Assembly (NCBI RefSeq): GCF_048320135.1
Contig: NZ_CP182947.1
Coordinates: forward strand, 3,224,001-3,288,000
Source: Ideonella_A sakaiensis_A
GTDB lineage: Bacteria > Pseudomonadota > Gammaproteobacteria > Burkholderiales > Burkholderiaceae_C
Direction: 5' to 3'
DNA: 64,000 bases
Part shown: positions 18,055 through 26,481 of the stretch, in pieces
Position numbering within the stretch: the stretch's first letter is position 1
Layout: each line of letters begins with the position of its first letter
Position numbers and translations under genes: made by a program
Notes under the pieces: model-generated
Databases searched by the model: none
Told to the model about the DNA's origin: nothing
Seen by the model: only the letters and a program-made list of their open reading frames with translations

Positions 18055-18968
18055 CGCCGGCACGAGCTGTTCCCTATGTGATGCTGCTGATCGACGCCGA
18101 CAACGTCAATGTCGAGGTCATCGAGCAGGCGCTGGCGCTGGTGATCGAACGCCATGGCGCGGCCCATGTGCGGCGCGCCTGGTGCACTGCCGAGCTGGCG
18201 GTGAAGCAGGTCAAGCTGTTCAAGTCGCTGTCGATCAGGCCGATGGTCAATGTCTCGACCGGCAAGAATTCGACCGATATCGCATTGGCCGTCGACGCGA
18301 TGGAGCTGGTGGCCAGCGAGCGGCCCGACATCGTCGTGCTGGTGTCGTCGGACTCCGATTTCGCGCCACTGGTGATCCGGCTGCGCGAAAAGGGCTGCCG
18401 CGTCGAAGGCATCGGCCAGCTCGGCAAGACCGGTGATGAATCGAAGCCGGTCTACGACGACTTCGTCGACCTGCCGCACCACGCGGCGAGCCGGACCGCA
18501 CGGCCGGTTGCGACGGCGAAGCAGGCGGAGACCCGTGCCGCCGCGCCGGCCAAACGTGCGGCAAAAAGCCGCAGCAGCCGCAGCAGTTCGCGCGCGGGCA
18601 CCGCGTCGTCGGCACCTGCACCAGCACCGGCACCAGCAGCACCGGCACCGGCGCCGGCACCGGCACCGGCACCGGCACCGGCGCGGGCGCAGCAGGCGCG
18701 CGGCCGCCGCTCGGCAAGGTCGACCGACGCCGGCTCGACAGCGGCGGCGTCCCCGGCCGAGGTCGAACGCATGCTGGATGCGCTGCCGGACTTGCGCGCC
18801 GGCGCGCGGATGCAGCTGAACCAGGCCAAACAGGGCCTGCTCGATGCCGGTCTGCTGGCACGCAGCGCGCCATCGACGAAGCTGTTCCGCAAATATCCCG
18901 AGTTGTTCGAGCTGACGCCGGAACGCACGCCGAACAAGGTCCGCTACCTGGCGCCGGAAGAACGCTGA
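18051..18968 (+). CDS. NYN/PIN-like domain protein with Ala-Pro linker
   Basis: A 305-residue protein. Residues about 8-145 are a NYN (PIN-fold ribonuclease-like, LabA/DUF88) domain with LLIDADNVN, STGKNSTDIALAVDAM and VSSDSDFAPLV, which carry the conserved metal-binding acidic residues. A basic low-complexity stretch follows. It includes an Ala-Pro repeat at about residues 188-215, encoded by tandem GCACCG units. The last 65 residues form a small conserved helical domain (PAEVERMLDALPDL) ending KVRYLAPEER, perhaps an OST-HTH-like RNA-binding unit. Its ATG overlaps the pyrC stop, so translation is coupled. A role in RNA turnover is inferred from the fold. Confidence 0.85.
   Translation: MTPARAVPYVMLLIDADNVNVEVIEQALALVIERHGAAHVRRAWCTAELAVKQVKLFKSLSIRPMVNVSTGKNSTDIALAVDAMELVASERPDIVVLVSSDSDFAPLVIRLREKGCRVEGIGQLGKTGDESKPVYDDFVDLPHHAASRTARPVATAKQAETRAAAPAKRAAKSRSSRSSSRAGTASSAPAPAPAPAAPAPAPAPAPAPAPARAQQARGRRSARSTDAGSTAAASPAEVERMLDALPDLRAGARMQLNQAKQGLLDAGLLARSAPSTKLFRKYPELFELTPERTPNKVRYLAPEER
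18611..18691 (+). repeat. in-frame GC-rich tandem repeat
   Basis: Repeating 6-base units GCACCG / GCGCCG encode alternating Ala-Pro within the NYN-domain protein. Such tracts are prone to slippage, but 6-base steps keep the frame. Confidence 0.85.
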
Positions 18969-18978
18969 GGCGCAGCCG

Positions 18979-19791
18979 ATGGGCGGGGTGGTCGACCGGC
19001 TCGCCGACGTCGATTGGGCGGCGCCCTGGCTTGCGCGTTATCGGCGGACCGGCCGCCGCCTCGCCGCGTCGCTGGCCGCCGGCGCCGATGTGGCCGGCGC
19101 GCTGAATGCCGAACTGGCCGCCGCAGCGGGTGGCTGTGGCGTGCCATCGCTGAGCGCCGGCCCGTTGCGCTTCGTCGCGCAGTCCGAATTGCCGCCGGGC
19201 CTGGCCTACGAAGCCTTCATCGCCTCGACCGCCAGCGTGCCGACCCGCGACAACCTGCACGACCTGTTCAACGGGCTGATGTGGCTGCATTGGCCACATC
19301 TGAAGCGCCATCTGAATGAATTGCAGGCGGCCGAGATCGCCCGCCAGCCGACGGCTGGCCGACGCGGCCCGGTGCGCGATGCGCTGACGCTGTTCGACGA
19401 GAATGCCGCGCTGCTGCGGCTGCCACCGCTGCTCGAGCAGGCGCTGCGGCGCCGAAATTGGCATGCGCTGTTCGTCGAGCACCGTTTGGCCTGGGCCGAT
19501 GCCTCCATCCATCTGTTCGGCCATGCACTGGTCGAGAAACTGGTCGAACCACGCAAGCCGATCACCGCCCACGCCTGGCTGCTGCCGCATCAACTGGCCG
19601 ACCAGGACATCGAGGCCTTCCTCAGCGAATGGCTGACCCCCGAACGGCTCGCCGCACGCTGCCACGTCCCGCTGCCGGTGCTCGGCGTGCCGGGCTGGTG
19701 GGCGGCAAACGACGAGCCCGGCTTCTATGCCGACCCGGCTGTTTTCCGTCCGCTGCACGAAAACGGTGCAGCGGCGATAATTCCCCGGTGA
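18979..19791 (+). CDS. DUF3025 domain protein
   Basis: A 270-residue protein of the DUF3025 family, recognised by PTRDNLHDLFNGLMWLHWP, followed by HLNELQAAEI, and later ADASIHLFGHALVEKLVEPRKPITAHAW. The function of this family is unknown; conserved His and Asp residues hint at an enzyme. It lies 10 bases after the NYN gene on the same strand. Its stop codon overlaps the first bases of the RNase P RNA gene, so the two transcription units abut or overlap. Confidence 0.88.
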   Translation: MGGVVDRLADVDWAAPWLARYRRTGRRLAASLAAGADVAGALNAELAAAAGGCGVPSLSAGPLRFVAQSELPPGLAYEAFIASTASVPTRDNLHDLFNGLMWLHWPHLKRHLNELQAAEIARQPTAGRRGPVRDALTLFDENAALLRLPPLLEQALRRRNWHALFVEHRLAWADASIHLFGHALVEKLVEPRKPITAHAWLLPHQLADQDIEAFLSEWLTPERLAARCHVPLPVLGVPGWWAANDEPGFYADPAVFRPLHENGAAAIIPR

Positions 19792-20125
19792 AGCGAGCCA
19801 GACCGCCGCTGTTGCATCACCCGAAAGGGCGCATCGGAGGAAGGTCCGGACTGCACAGAGCAGCGCAGCAGCTAACCGCTGTCCACCGCAAGGTGAGGAT
19901 CAGAGCAACAGAGACGAGTCGAGCGGGCGTTCGCCCGCCTCGGGTGAAACGGGCAATCTCTGCGCGCAGCAACACCAAATAGGCACACGTCGATCCGGCT
20001 CGGGGAGTGTGCGGGTAGGTGGCACCGAGCTTCGCAGCGATGCGGGGCCCAGAGGAATGGCGGTCACGGCAGGCGCCCGCAAGGGCGTCGTGCCGCACAG
20101 AATCCGGCCTATCGGTTCGCTTCAC
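19788..20125 (+). ncRNA. rnpB: RNase P RNA, bacterial class A
   Basis: The catalytic RNA that removes 5' leaders from tRNA precursors. Core elements appear in order: GGAGGAAGGTCCGGACT near 19836 (P4/J region), ACAGAGACGAG near 19908, GGGTGAAACGGGCAATCTC near 19943, AGAGGAATGGCGGTCACGGC near 20051 and ACAGAATCCGGCCTATCGG near 20098. The ends GTGAAGCGAGCC and CGGTTCGCTTCAC pair to form helix P1. Six T residues follow immediately (20126-20131) and act as the terminator. The 5' end overlaps the DUF3025 stop codon. Confidence 0.95.
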
Positions 20126-20211
20126 TTTTTTATCCGCCGGCAGTTCCGCGGCACCATTCTTCTTCAACCGCCAAGGCCGCCGGCCGCGGCCTGTGACCGG
20201 ACCCGTTGCCG

Positions 20212-21420
20212 ATGAATCCTGATGCCGCAATGCTGTGGCGCCGGCCGCAGTGGGCGTTGGCGATGCTGCTGGCCTGCCTGGGCATGCTCGGCCCGTTCTC
20301 GATCGACACCTACCTGCCGGCATTCACCGGCATCGCGCGGTCGATCGGCGCAACGCCGGTCGAGATGCAGCAGACGCTGTCGGCCTATCTGTTCGGCTTT
20401 GCGGTGATGAACCTGTTCCACGGCGCGCTGGCCGACAGCTTCGGCCGCCGCCCGGTCGTGCTGACCGGGGTCGCCTTGTTCACGCTCGCGTCGGCAGGCT
20501 GTGCACTGTCGGATCACATCAGCACGTTGATCTTTTTCCGCGCGCTGCAGGGCATGTCGGCCGGCGCCGGCATCGTCGTCGCTCGCGCGGTGATCCGCGA
20601 CATGTTCGCGCCGGCCGATGCGCAGCGCGTGATGTCGCAGGTGACGATCTATTTCGGCGTCGCGCCGGCGGTCGCGCCGATGGTCGGTGGCTTCCTGTTC
20701 GTGCATGCCGACTGGCACAGCATCTTCTGGTTTCTGACGCTGATCGGCGTCGTGCTGTGGGTCGCCAACTACCGGCTGCTGCCGGAAACGCTGCACGTGA
20801 TGCAGCGCCAGCCGTTCAATGCCCGCCATCTGATGCGCGGCTACTGGCAACTCGGCGCCAGCCCGCGTTTCCTGATGCTGGCACTGGCCAGCGGCATTCC
20901 GTTCAATGGCATGTTCCTGTATGTGCTGTCGTCGCCGGTTTTTCTCGGCGAGCATCTGCAGTTGGCACCGGGGCAGTTCTTCTGGTTCTTCGTGCTGACG
21001 ATCGGCGGCATCATGGGCGGCGCGTTTCTCAGTGGCCGGCTGGCCGGCAAGATCAAGCCGCGTCATCAGATCCGCCATGGCTTCGTGATCATGCTGGTCG
21101 TCTCGCTGCTCAACGTCGCGCTGAATCTGCTGTTCACGCCGAATGTCTGGTGGGCGATGTGGCCGATCGCGATCTACGCCTTCGGCTGGGCATTGATGGT
21201 GCCGGTCGTCACGCTGCTGGTGCTCGACCTGGTGCCGGAGCGGCGCGGCATGGCCTCGTCGCTGCAGGCCTTTGTCGGCAGCGTCGCCAACGGGCTGGTC
21301 GCCGGCGTGATTGCGCCGCTGGTGATGCATTCGACGGTCGGGCTGGCCACCGCATCGCTGCTGATGATGAGCATCGGCATCGTCGCGTGGATCTGGGTCA
21401 AGCCTCGGGTCGAGGCTTAG
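20212..21420 (+). CDS. Bcr/CflA family multidrug efflux MFS transporter
   Basis: A 402-residue major facilitator with about 12 membrane helices. The family opening GMLGPFSIDTYLPAFTGIA and the motif-A loop GALADSFGRRPVVLTG are present, as is RALQGMSAGAGIVVARAVIRD. Bcr/CflA proteins are proton-driven drug exporters (bicyclomycin, chloramphenicol and others); the actual substrates are unknown here. The ATG at 20212 was preferred to a TTG two codons earlier. It follows rnpB by about 80 bases on the same strand and has its own unit. Confidence 0.92.
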   Translation: MNPDAAMLWRRPQWALAMLLACLGMLGPFSIDTYLPAFTGIARSIGATPVEMQQTLSAYLFGFAVMNLFHGALADSFGRRPVVLTGVALFTLASAGCALSDHISTLIFFRALQGMSAGAGIVVARAVIRDMFAPADAQRVMSQVTIYFGVAPAVAPMVGGFLFVHADWHSIFWFLTLIGVVLWVANYRLLPETLHVMQRQPFNARHLMRGYWQLGASPRFLMLALASGIPFNGMFLYVLSSPVFLGEHLQLAPGQFFWFFVLTIGGIMGGAFLSGRLAGKIKPRHQIRHGFVIMLVVSLLNVALNLLFTPNVWWAMWPIAIYAFGWALMVPVVTLLVLDLVPERRGMASSLQAFVGSVANGLVAGVIAPLVMHSTVGLATASLLMMSIGIVAWIWVKPRVEA

Positions 21421-21501
21421 AAATTCAAGACGCCTGGCGGGAGGCCGATAAAGGCGGCTGGAGGCGGCAGGCGCCGGCTCGTTTTTGCTGGAGCCTGTTC
21501 G

Positions 21502-22662
21502 ATGTTTCTGCTGCCCCGCCTGGCCGCTGCTGCGGCGGTCTTCGTTGTTCAACTGCCGCTCAGCGGCGCCGCGCTGTCGGCATCGCCGCCGCCGTTGATC
21601 GACCCGCAGAACTCTCCGTCGCGGGAGACCGCGCCGCGGGCCGGCACGCCTGGTGCCGCCGCCATCGTTGCGGCGAAGACGAAGGAATTGCCCGCGAAGG
21701 ACAGCCCCGAGCAGATGCGCCAGCGGCTGGTCGACGCGCTGTCGGCTGCCGACGGCAAGAGTACCGGCGCCGGTGCAGCTGCGAAGACGCTGCAGATCGT
21801 CAACCGGCGTGAGCCGGCCAGCCAGCCTGCGACGGCGGTGCGAACCGCCGCACCGGCAGCGCCGCCGCGCGCTGGCGCTGAGCCGATGGCGCTGGTGCCG
21901 GGCAGCACGGCCCGCCTTGCCGCGGTGCAGCGGCTCGATGCTGAGCGCCGCGAAACGACGCACGGGGCGGCCGCGCATGCCCATGGTGCACCGAAATGGG
22001 CCTATGACGGCCCGTCGGGCCCGCATGCCTGGGCCGATCTGAAGCCCGAATACGCGACCTGTGCCAGTGGCCAGCGGCAAAGCCCGATCGATCTGCGCGA
22101 CGGTCTGAAACTGCAGCTCGAGCCGATCGGCTTCAACTATGCGCCGAGCTCGATCCGCGTCGTCGACACCGGCCACACGATCCAGGTCAACGTCGGTGCC
22201 GGCAACTGGATCGAGGTGATGGGACGGCGCTTCGAACTGCAGCAATTCCATTTCCACAAACCGTCGGAGGAACGCATCGACGGCCGCCGCTTCGACATGG
22301 ATGCCCATCTGGTGCACCGCGATGCCGACGGCCGGCTGGCAATCGTCGCGGTGCTGCTCAGCCGTGGCGCTGCGCAGCCGCTGATCCAGACGGTCTGGAA
22401 CAACCTGCCGCTGGAAAAGGGCAGCGACCAGCTGGTCGGTGCGGCGGTCGATCTGAATGCGCTGCTGCCGACAGCACGCGGCTATTTTGCGTACATGGGT
22501 TCGCTGACCGAGCCGCCATGCACCGAGGACGTGTTGTGGCTGGTGATGAAGTCGCCGGTCGAGATCTCGCCGCAGCAGATCGCGATCTTCGACCGCCTCT
22601 ATCCGATGAATGCCCGTCCGGTGCAGGCCACGGCAGGGCGAATGATCAAGGAATCGGAGTGA
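21502..22662 (+). CDS. alpha-class carbonic anhydrase with long low-complexity N-terminal region
   Basis: A 386-residue exported protein. Residues 1 to about 25 are a signal peptide. Residues about 25-165 are Ala/Pro/Arg-rich and unlike the family. Residues about 166-386 are an alpha-carbonic anhydrase that hydrates CO2 in the periplasm. Zinc ligands are His250 and His252 in QFHFHKPSEE and His269 in DAHLVH. CASGQRQSPIDL and GSLTEPPCTEDVLW are family hallmarks, and their two cysteines are the usual disulfide pair. Typical bacterial members are about 220-260 residues, so the extra 140-residue linker is unusual. The gene stands alone, 81 bases after the exporter. Confidence 0.93.
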   Translation: MFLLPRLAAAAAVFVVQLPLSGAALSASPPPLIDPQNSPSRETAPRAGTPGAAAIVAAKTKELPAKDSPEQMRQRLVDALSAADGKSTGAGAAAKTLQIVNRREPASQPATAVRTAAPAAPPRAGAEPMALVPGSTARLAAVQRLDAERRETTHGAAAHAHGAPKWAYDGPSGPHAWADLKPEYATCASGQRQSPIDLRDGLKLQLEPIGFNYAPSSIRVVDTGHTIQVNVGAGNWIEVMGRRFELQQFHFHKPSEERIDGRRFDMDAHLVHRDADGRLAIVAVLLSRGAAQPLIQTVWNNLPLEKGSDQLVGAAVDLNALLPTARGYFAYMGSLTEPPCTEDVLWLVMKSPVEISPQQIAIFDRLYPMNARPVQATAGRMIKESE

Positions 22663-22773
22663 CGCGCTGCCGGCAGACCGCGCGACCGTGATACCGTCGG
22701 CGTCGTCGCCTGTGCCGGCGCTGCAAGCTTCTGCGGCGCCGCGGCACGAGACCTGCGACGGGTGGAAGGAGTC

Positions 22774-23343
22774 ATGGCGGTCCTGCTGGCTGGTCTGGTG
22801 TTGTTTCTCGGTTTGCACTCGGTGTCGATCGTCGCGCCGCAGTGGCGTGACGCACGCGTCCGGCAGTTCGGTGAGCTGCGCTGGAAAGGGCTTTATTCGC
22901 TGATCGCCGCCGTCGGGCTGCTGCTGATCATCGTCGGCTACGGGCTGGCGCGGCAGTCTCCGATCACGCTCTACACCCCGCCGGCGATGCTGCGCCATCT
23001 GGCCTGGCTGTTGATGGCGCCGGTGTTCGTGCTGCTGTTTGCCGCCTATCTGCCGGGGCGGATCCAGTCGGCAACCCGCCATCCGATGCTGCTGGCCGTC
23101 AAGCTGTGGGCCACCGCACACCTGCTGGCCAACGGCAGCGTCGCCGACGTGCTGCTGTTCGGCGGCTTCCTCGCCTGGGCCGTCGCCGACCGCATCTCGA
23201 TGAAGCGCCGTCCGGCGCGGCCGAAACCCGAATTGCCGGTCGGCCGCTTCAACGATGCGATCGCAGTGGTCGGCGGGTTGGTCGTCTATCTGCTGTTTTT
23301 TGCGGTCGGTCATGCCTGGCTGATCGGCGTCGCACCGCGCTGA
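22774..23343 (+). CDS. NnrU family membrane protein
   Basis: A 189-residue membrane protein with about five hydrophobic segments. GLVLFLGLHSVSIV, the charged loop WRDARVRQFGELRWKGLYSLIA and AHLLANGSVADVLLFGGFLAWAV are family hallmarks. NnrU is named from nitric-oxide metabolism clusters and resembles the isoprenoid-modifying methyltransferase/isomerase fold, but its function is not settled. GGAAGG precedes the ATG at 22774. No denitrification genes are next to it here; it sits between carbonic anhydrase and a ClC channel. Confidence 0.85.
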   Translation: MAVLLAGLVLFLGLHSVSIVAPQWRDARVRQFGELRWKGLYSLIAAVGLLLIIVGYGLARQSPITLYTPPAMLRHLAWLLMAPVFVLLFAAYLPGRIQSATRHPMLLAVKLWATAHLLANGSVADVLLFGGFLAWAVADRISMKRRPARPKPELPVGRFNDAIAVVGGLVVYLLFFAVGHAWLIGVAPR

Positions 23344-23381
23344 GGCGCGATCACCACCCAAGGATCCGCAAGCAGCAGTCG

Positions 23382-24761
23382 ATGGCCCATCTTCCCGATT
23401 TCTGGAGCAACCTGAAGGCCGAACTGGCCGGTGGCCATCAGTGGCGCGATCGGGTCGTCGTGCTGGCCTATGCGGTGGCCACCGGCCTGACGGTGGTCGG
23501 CTTCACGATGCTGGCCGAGGCCGCCAGCGAATTCTTTTTCCACCTGCGCGCGCTCGATCCGTGGGACGCGAAAAACGTGCCGTTCGGCATGTCGCTCGGT
23601 GTCGGGCTGACGCTGTTCTGGACGCCGATCCTGACCTTCGCGCTGGTCTGGTGGTGCCGCAAATATGCGCCGTTTGCCGCCGGATCCGGCATCCCGCAGG
23701 TGATGGCGGCGCTGCAGGAAGACCTGCCGGCCGACAAGCAGAGCCGCTGGGTTTCGGTGCGGATGTCGATGCACAAGATTGCACTCGTCTCCGGCGGGTT
23801 GCTGGCCGGCTTGTCGATCGGCCGCGAAGGGCCGACGGTGCAGGTCGGCGCCGGCATCATGCTGCATGCGAGGCGCTGGCTGTCGCCGCAGTCGGGCATC
23901 GATGGCTACGACCTGATGGTCGCCGGCGCGGCGGCCGGCATCGCCGCTGCGTTCAACACGCCGCTTGGCGGCATCGTGTTCGCGCTCGAGGCCTTGTCGC
24001 GCCGGCGTGGCATCTCGCACAGCTCGTTGGTGATCTCGGCGATCGTGCTGGCCGGTCTGGTCGCGATCTCGGCATTCGGCAATCTCAGCTATTTCGGCCG
24101 GCTGCAGGTGCAGTCGCTGTCGCTGAACCTGCTTTGGCCCGGGCTGCTGGTGGTGGTTCTGGCCGGGCTCGGCGGCGGCCTGTTCTCGCGCCTGATCGTT
24201 GCATCGGCGCAAGGCATGCCGGACCGCTTCTGCCGCTGGCGGACCGCCCATCCGCTGCGGTTTGCCGCCGCCTGCGGTGCCGGCGTCGCAGTGATCGGCG
24301 CGGTCACCGGCGGCGCCACCGCCGGCGCCGGTTACGAGCCGACGCGCGCCCTGCTCGAAGGGCATGCCGACCTGCCGATCGTCTACACGTTGCTCAAGTT
24401 CATCGCGACCTGGTTGTCGGCCTGGTCCGGTGTGCCCGGCGGGATGTTCGCGACCTCGCTGGCGATCGGCGCCAGCCTCGGCAACGATGTCGCGCTGCTG
24501 ACCGGATTGAGCGCGCAGGACGCGATACCGCTGATCGCGCTCGGCATGGTCGGTTTTCTCGCCGCGGCGACGCAGGAGCCGATCACCGCCTTCATCATCG
24601 TGATGGAGATGGTTGCCGGCCAGACGATGGTGCTGAGCCTGATGGCCACTGCCTTGCTGGCCAGCGGCATCTCGCGGATGCTGACGCGGCCGATGTACGG
24701 CGAACTGATGCTGCTGATGCTGCCGCCGAAGCCGGCCGGCAGCGCCGCGACCGGCTCCTGA
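23382..24761 (+). CDS. ClC-type chloride channel or chloride/proton antiporter
   Basis: A 459-residue ClC-family protein with about 11-12 hydrophobic segments. The selectivity-filter regions are GSGIPQV, GREGPTVQVG and GVPGGMFATSLAIGA. Position 2 of GREGP carries the Arg usual in bacterial members. The protein forms a dimer with one pore per subunit. Whether it is a channel or an exchanger depends on glutamates that I cannot place with certainty. The start ATG lies 38 bases after the NnrU stop, so both may be co-transcribed. It ends 267 bases before mraZ. Confidence 0.92.
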   Translation: MAHLPDFWSNLKAELAGGHQWRDRVVVLAYAVATGLTVVGFTMLAEAASEFFFHLRALDPWDAKNVPFGMSLGVGLTLFWTPILTFALVWWCRKYAPFAAGSGIPQVMAALQEDLPADKQSRWVSVRMSMHKIALVSGGLLAGLSIGREGPTVQVGAGIMLHARRWLSPQSGIDGYDLMVAGAAAGIAAAFNTPLGGIVFALEALSRRRGISHSSLVISAIVLAGLVAISAFGNLSYFGRLQVQSLSLNLLWPGLLVVVLAGLGGGLFSRLIVASAQGMPDRFCRWRTAHPLRFAAACGAGVAVIGAVTGGATAGAGYEPTRALLEGHADLPIVYTLLKFIATWLSAWSGVPGGMFATSLAIGASLGNDVALLTGLSAQDAIPLIALGMVGFLAAATQEPITAFIIVMEMVAGQTMVLSLMATALLASGISRMLTRPMYGELMLLMLPPKPAGSAATGS

Positions 24762-24809
24762 CAGCAGCGCGCGCACCGGCCGCGCCGCCGGCGTTGTGGC
24801 CGCGCAGCG

Positions 24810-24831
24810 GGCGTTACAAGCTTGAAACGCC
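24810..24831. repeat. imperfect palindrome upstream of mraZ
   Basis: The arms GGCGTT and AACGCC flank CAAGCTTG, giving a 22-base palindrome with two mismatches. It could end the ClC transcript or bind a regulator; no T-run follows. Confidence 0.35.
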
Positions 24832-24971
24832 ACCAGTGGCGGCCGGCTCCTCAGAGTTCACTTTCAGTGCACACCACAAGTGCTTGTTTTTGAACGCCTT
24901 TTTTCGCCGGTTTTTACCTTTCAAAGTTTTCGTAAGTACTTGATTTCATTGATTTTTTCTTTGCCGTTTGA

Positions 24972-24999
24972 TTGACCGGCCCCAAAACCTCGGTTAAAG
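24972..24999 (+). promoter_or_regulatory. possible promoter of the dcw cluster
   Basis: TTGACC (24972-24977) lies 16 bases before TTAAAG (24994-24999) in an AT-rich island, unlike the rest of the window. The -10 match is poor (3 of 6), but it overlaps the MraZ box, as expected for an autoregulated promoter. Confidence 0.4.
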
Positions 25000-25025
25000 T
25001 GCATGAAAGTGCATTTTTGTGGGGC
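24996..25025 (+). promoter_or_regulatory. MraZ box: three 10-base repeats
   Basis: AAAGTGCATG, AAAGTGCATT and TTTGTGGGGC follow each other with a 10-base period directly before mraZ. Known MraZ operators are direct repeats with the same period (AAAGTG-type in mollicutes, TGGG-type in E. coli). This is the expected autorepression site. Confidence 0.65.
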
Positions 25026-25028
25026 GAG

Positions 25029-25469
25029 GTGGCAAATATCGTATTCCAGGGTGCTTCGGCGCTGACGTTGGACGGCAAGGGGCGTATCGCCATGCCTGCG
25101 CGTCATCGCGAGGTGCTGGCTGCGATTGCCGTCAACCAGTTGACGATCACCAAGCACCCGGAAGGCGCGCTGATGATTTTTCCGCGTCCGGCGTGGGAGG
25201 ATTTTCGCGACCGCGTCGCTGCATTGCCGATGTCGGCGAGCGGCTGGAAGCGGGTATTCCTCGGCAATGCGATGGACGTCGAGATCGACGGCTCGTCGCG
25301 GGTGCTGATTTCGCCCGAGCTGCGCAAATCGACCGGCCTCGAAAAGAACGTGATCCTGCTCGGCATGGGCAGCCACTTCGAGTTGTGGGACGCGGCGCGT
25401 TATGAAGAACACGAAGCCCGCGTGATGCAGTCCGAATTGCCCGAGTCGCTGAAAGATTTCAGCTTCTGA
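25029..25469 (+). CDS. mraZ: MraZ, transcriptional regulator of the dcw cluster
   Basis: A protein of about 146 residues with two AbrB/SpoVT-like DNA-binding swaps: FQGASALTLDGKGRIAMPARHR near the N-terminus, and NAMDVEIDGSSRVLISPELR in the middle. MraZ forms ring-shaped oligomers and represses its own operon. The GTG at 25029 places FQGA at the usual position. An upstream in-frame start would read through the operator repeats and is unlikely. It is first in the dcw cluster; rsmH begins 25 bases after its stop. Confidence 0.93.
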   Translation: MANIVFQGASALTLDGKGRIAMPARHREVLAAIAVNQLTITKHPEGALMIFPRPAWEDFRDRVAALPMSASGWKRVFLGNAMDVEIDGSSRVLISPELRKSTGLEKNVILLGMGSHFELWDAARYEEHEARVMQSELPESLKDFSF

Positions 25470-25494
25470 CCCGCGCACCGCACCCAGCCAATCC

Positions 25495-26481
25495 GTGACT
25501 GCCGATTCCCCCGTCTTTGCCCACACGACCGTGCTGCTGCACGAGGCGGTCGATGCGCTGCTGCTGCGCGACGGCGTCGAGCAGACCGACGGCATCTATG
25601 TCGACGGCACCTTCGGCCGGGGCGGGCATGCGCGGGCGCTGCTGCAGCGGCTCGACGAGAAAGGCAGGGTGATCGCCTTCGACCGCGATCCCGAGGCAGT
25701 TGCTGCCGCCACCTCGGGAACAGCGCGGGTCGACGACCCGCGTTTTTTCATCCACCACAGCCGTTTCGGTGACATGGCCGCGGTGCTGGCCGACCACGGC
25801 GTGACGCAGGTCGACGGCGTGCTGCTCGACCTCGGCGTGTCGTCGCCGCAGATCGACGACCCGCAACGCGGCTTCAGTTTCCGGTTCGATGGTCCGCTGG
25901 ACATGCGGATGGACACGACGCGCGGCGAAAGTGCCGCGGATTTTCTCGCCCGCGCCGATGAGCGCCAGATTGCGGAGGTGATTCGTGACTATGGGGAAGA
26001 ACGGTTTGCTGGGCAGATTGCAAAGGCGCTTGTTGCTCGGCGCGAAAGCGGGAGCCCTGTGCGAACCACGGGGGCGCTTTCCAACCTCGTGGCTGGTGCG
26101 GTCAAAACCCGTGAAGCAGGCCAGGACCCAGCAACGCGCACATTTCAAGCGCTTCGGATTTTTGTCAATGCCGAGCTTGAGGAGCTCGAACAGGCCCTGA
26201 GCGCTTCGCTGGACCTGCTCGCGCCGGGCGGCAGGCTGGTCGTGATCAGCTTCCACTCGCTCGAGGACCGCATCGTCAAGACCTTCATTGCCCGCGAGAG
26301 CAAGGCGGTGTTCGACCGGCGCGCGCCGTTTGCCGCGCCGCCGCCGCTGCGGCTGAAGGCCAGGGGCCGCTTCAAGCCCGGTGAAACCGAGATCCGCGCC
26401 AATCCGCGCTCGCGGTCGGCGGTGATGCGGGTTGCCGAACGGACCGATGTGGGATTGGCGCAGCCAGGCGGTGCCGCATGA
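25495..26481 (+). CDS. rsmH: 16S rRNA m4C1402 methyltransferase RsmH (MraW)
   Basis: A 328-residue SAM-dependent enzyme that methylates N4 of C1402 in 16S rRNA. HTTVLLHEAVDAL is the family start, YVDGTFGRGGHARALL the SAM-binding loop, DGVLLDLGVSSPQIDD and RGFSFRFDGPLDMRMD are signature blocks, and VISFHSLEDRIVK lies near the end. The start is GTG. Codons at about 25977-26210 differ from the rest: GGG, CTT, GCT, ATT and CGG replace the GGC, CTG, GCC/GCG, ATC and CGC used elsewhere. The protein sequence there remains conserved. The stop overlaps ftsL (ATGA). Confidence 0.96.
   Translation: MTADSPVFAHTTVLLHEAVDALLLRDGVEQTDGIYVDGTFGRGGHARALLQRLDEKGRVIAFDRDPEAVAAATSGTARVDDPRFFIHHSRFGDMAAVLADHGVTQVDGVLLDLGVSSPQIDDPQRGFSFRFDGPLDMRMDTTRGESAADFLARADERQIAEVIRDYGEERFAGQIAKALVARRESGSPVRTTGALSNLVAGAVKTREAGQDPATRTFQALRIFVNAELEELEQALSASLDLLAPGGRLVVISFHSLEDRIVKTFIARESKAVFDRRAPFAAPPPLRLKARGRFKPGETEIRANPRSRSAVMRVAERTDVGLAQPGGAA

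Noticed and set aside
18611..18691. Tandem repeat considered as a CRISPR-like array
   Set aside because: The units are 6 bases with no spacers and lie in frame inside a coding region as an Ala-Pro linker.
19817..20323. Open frames over the RNase P RNA region on both strands
   Set aside because: The region has all core elements of RNase P RNA, paired ends and a T-run terminator, so it is an RNA gene.
20164..23361. A 1065-codon open frame on the minus strand
   Set aside because: It is antisense to three well-supported genes, has Arg/His/Gln-rich low-complexity content typical of antisense frames in GC-rich DNA, and spans rnpB-adjacent non-coding sequence. No recognisable domain.
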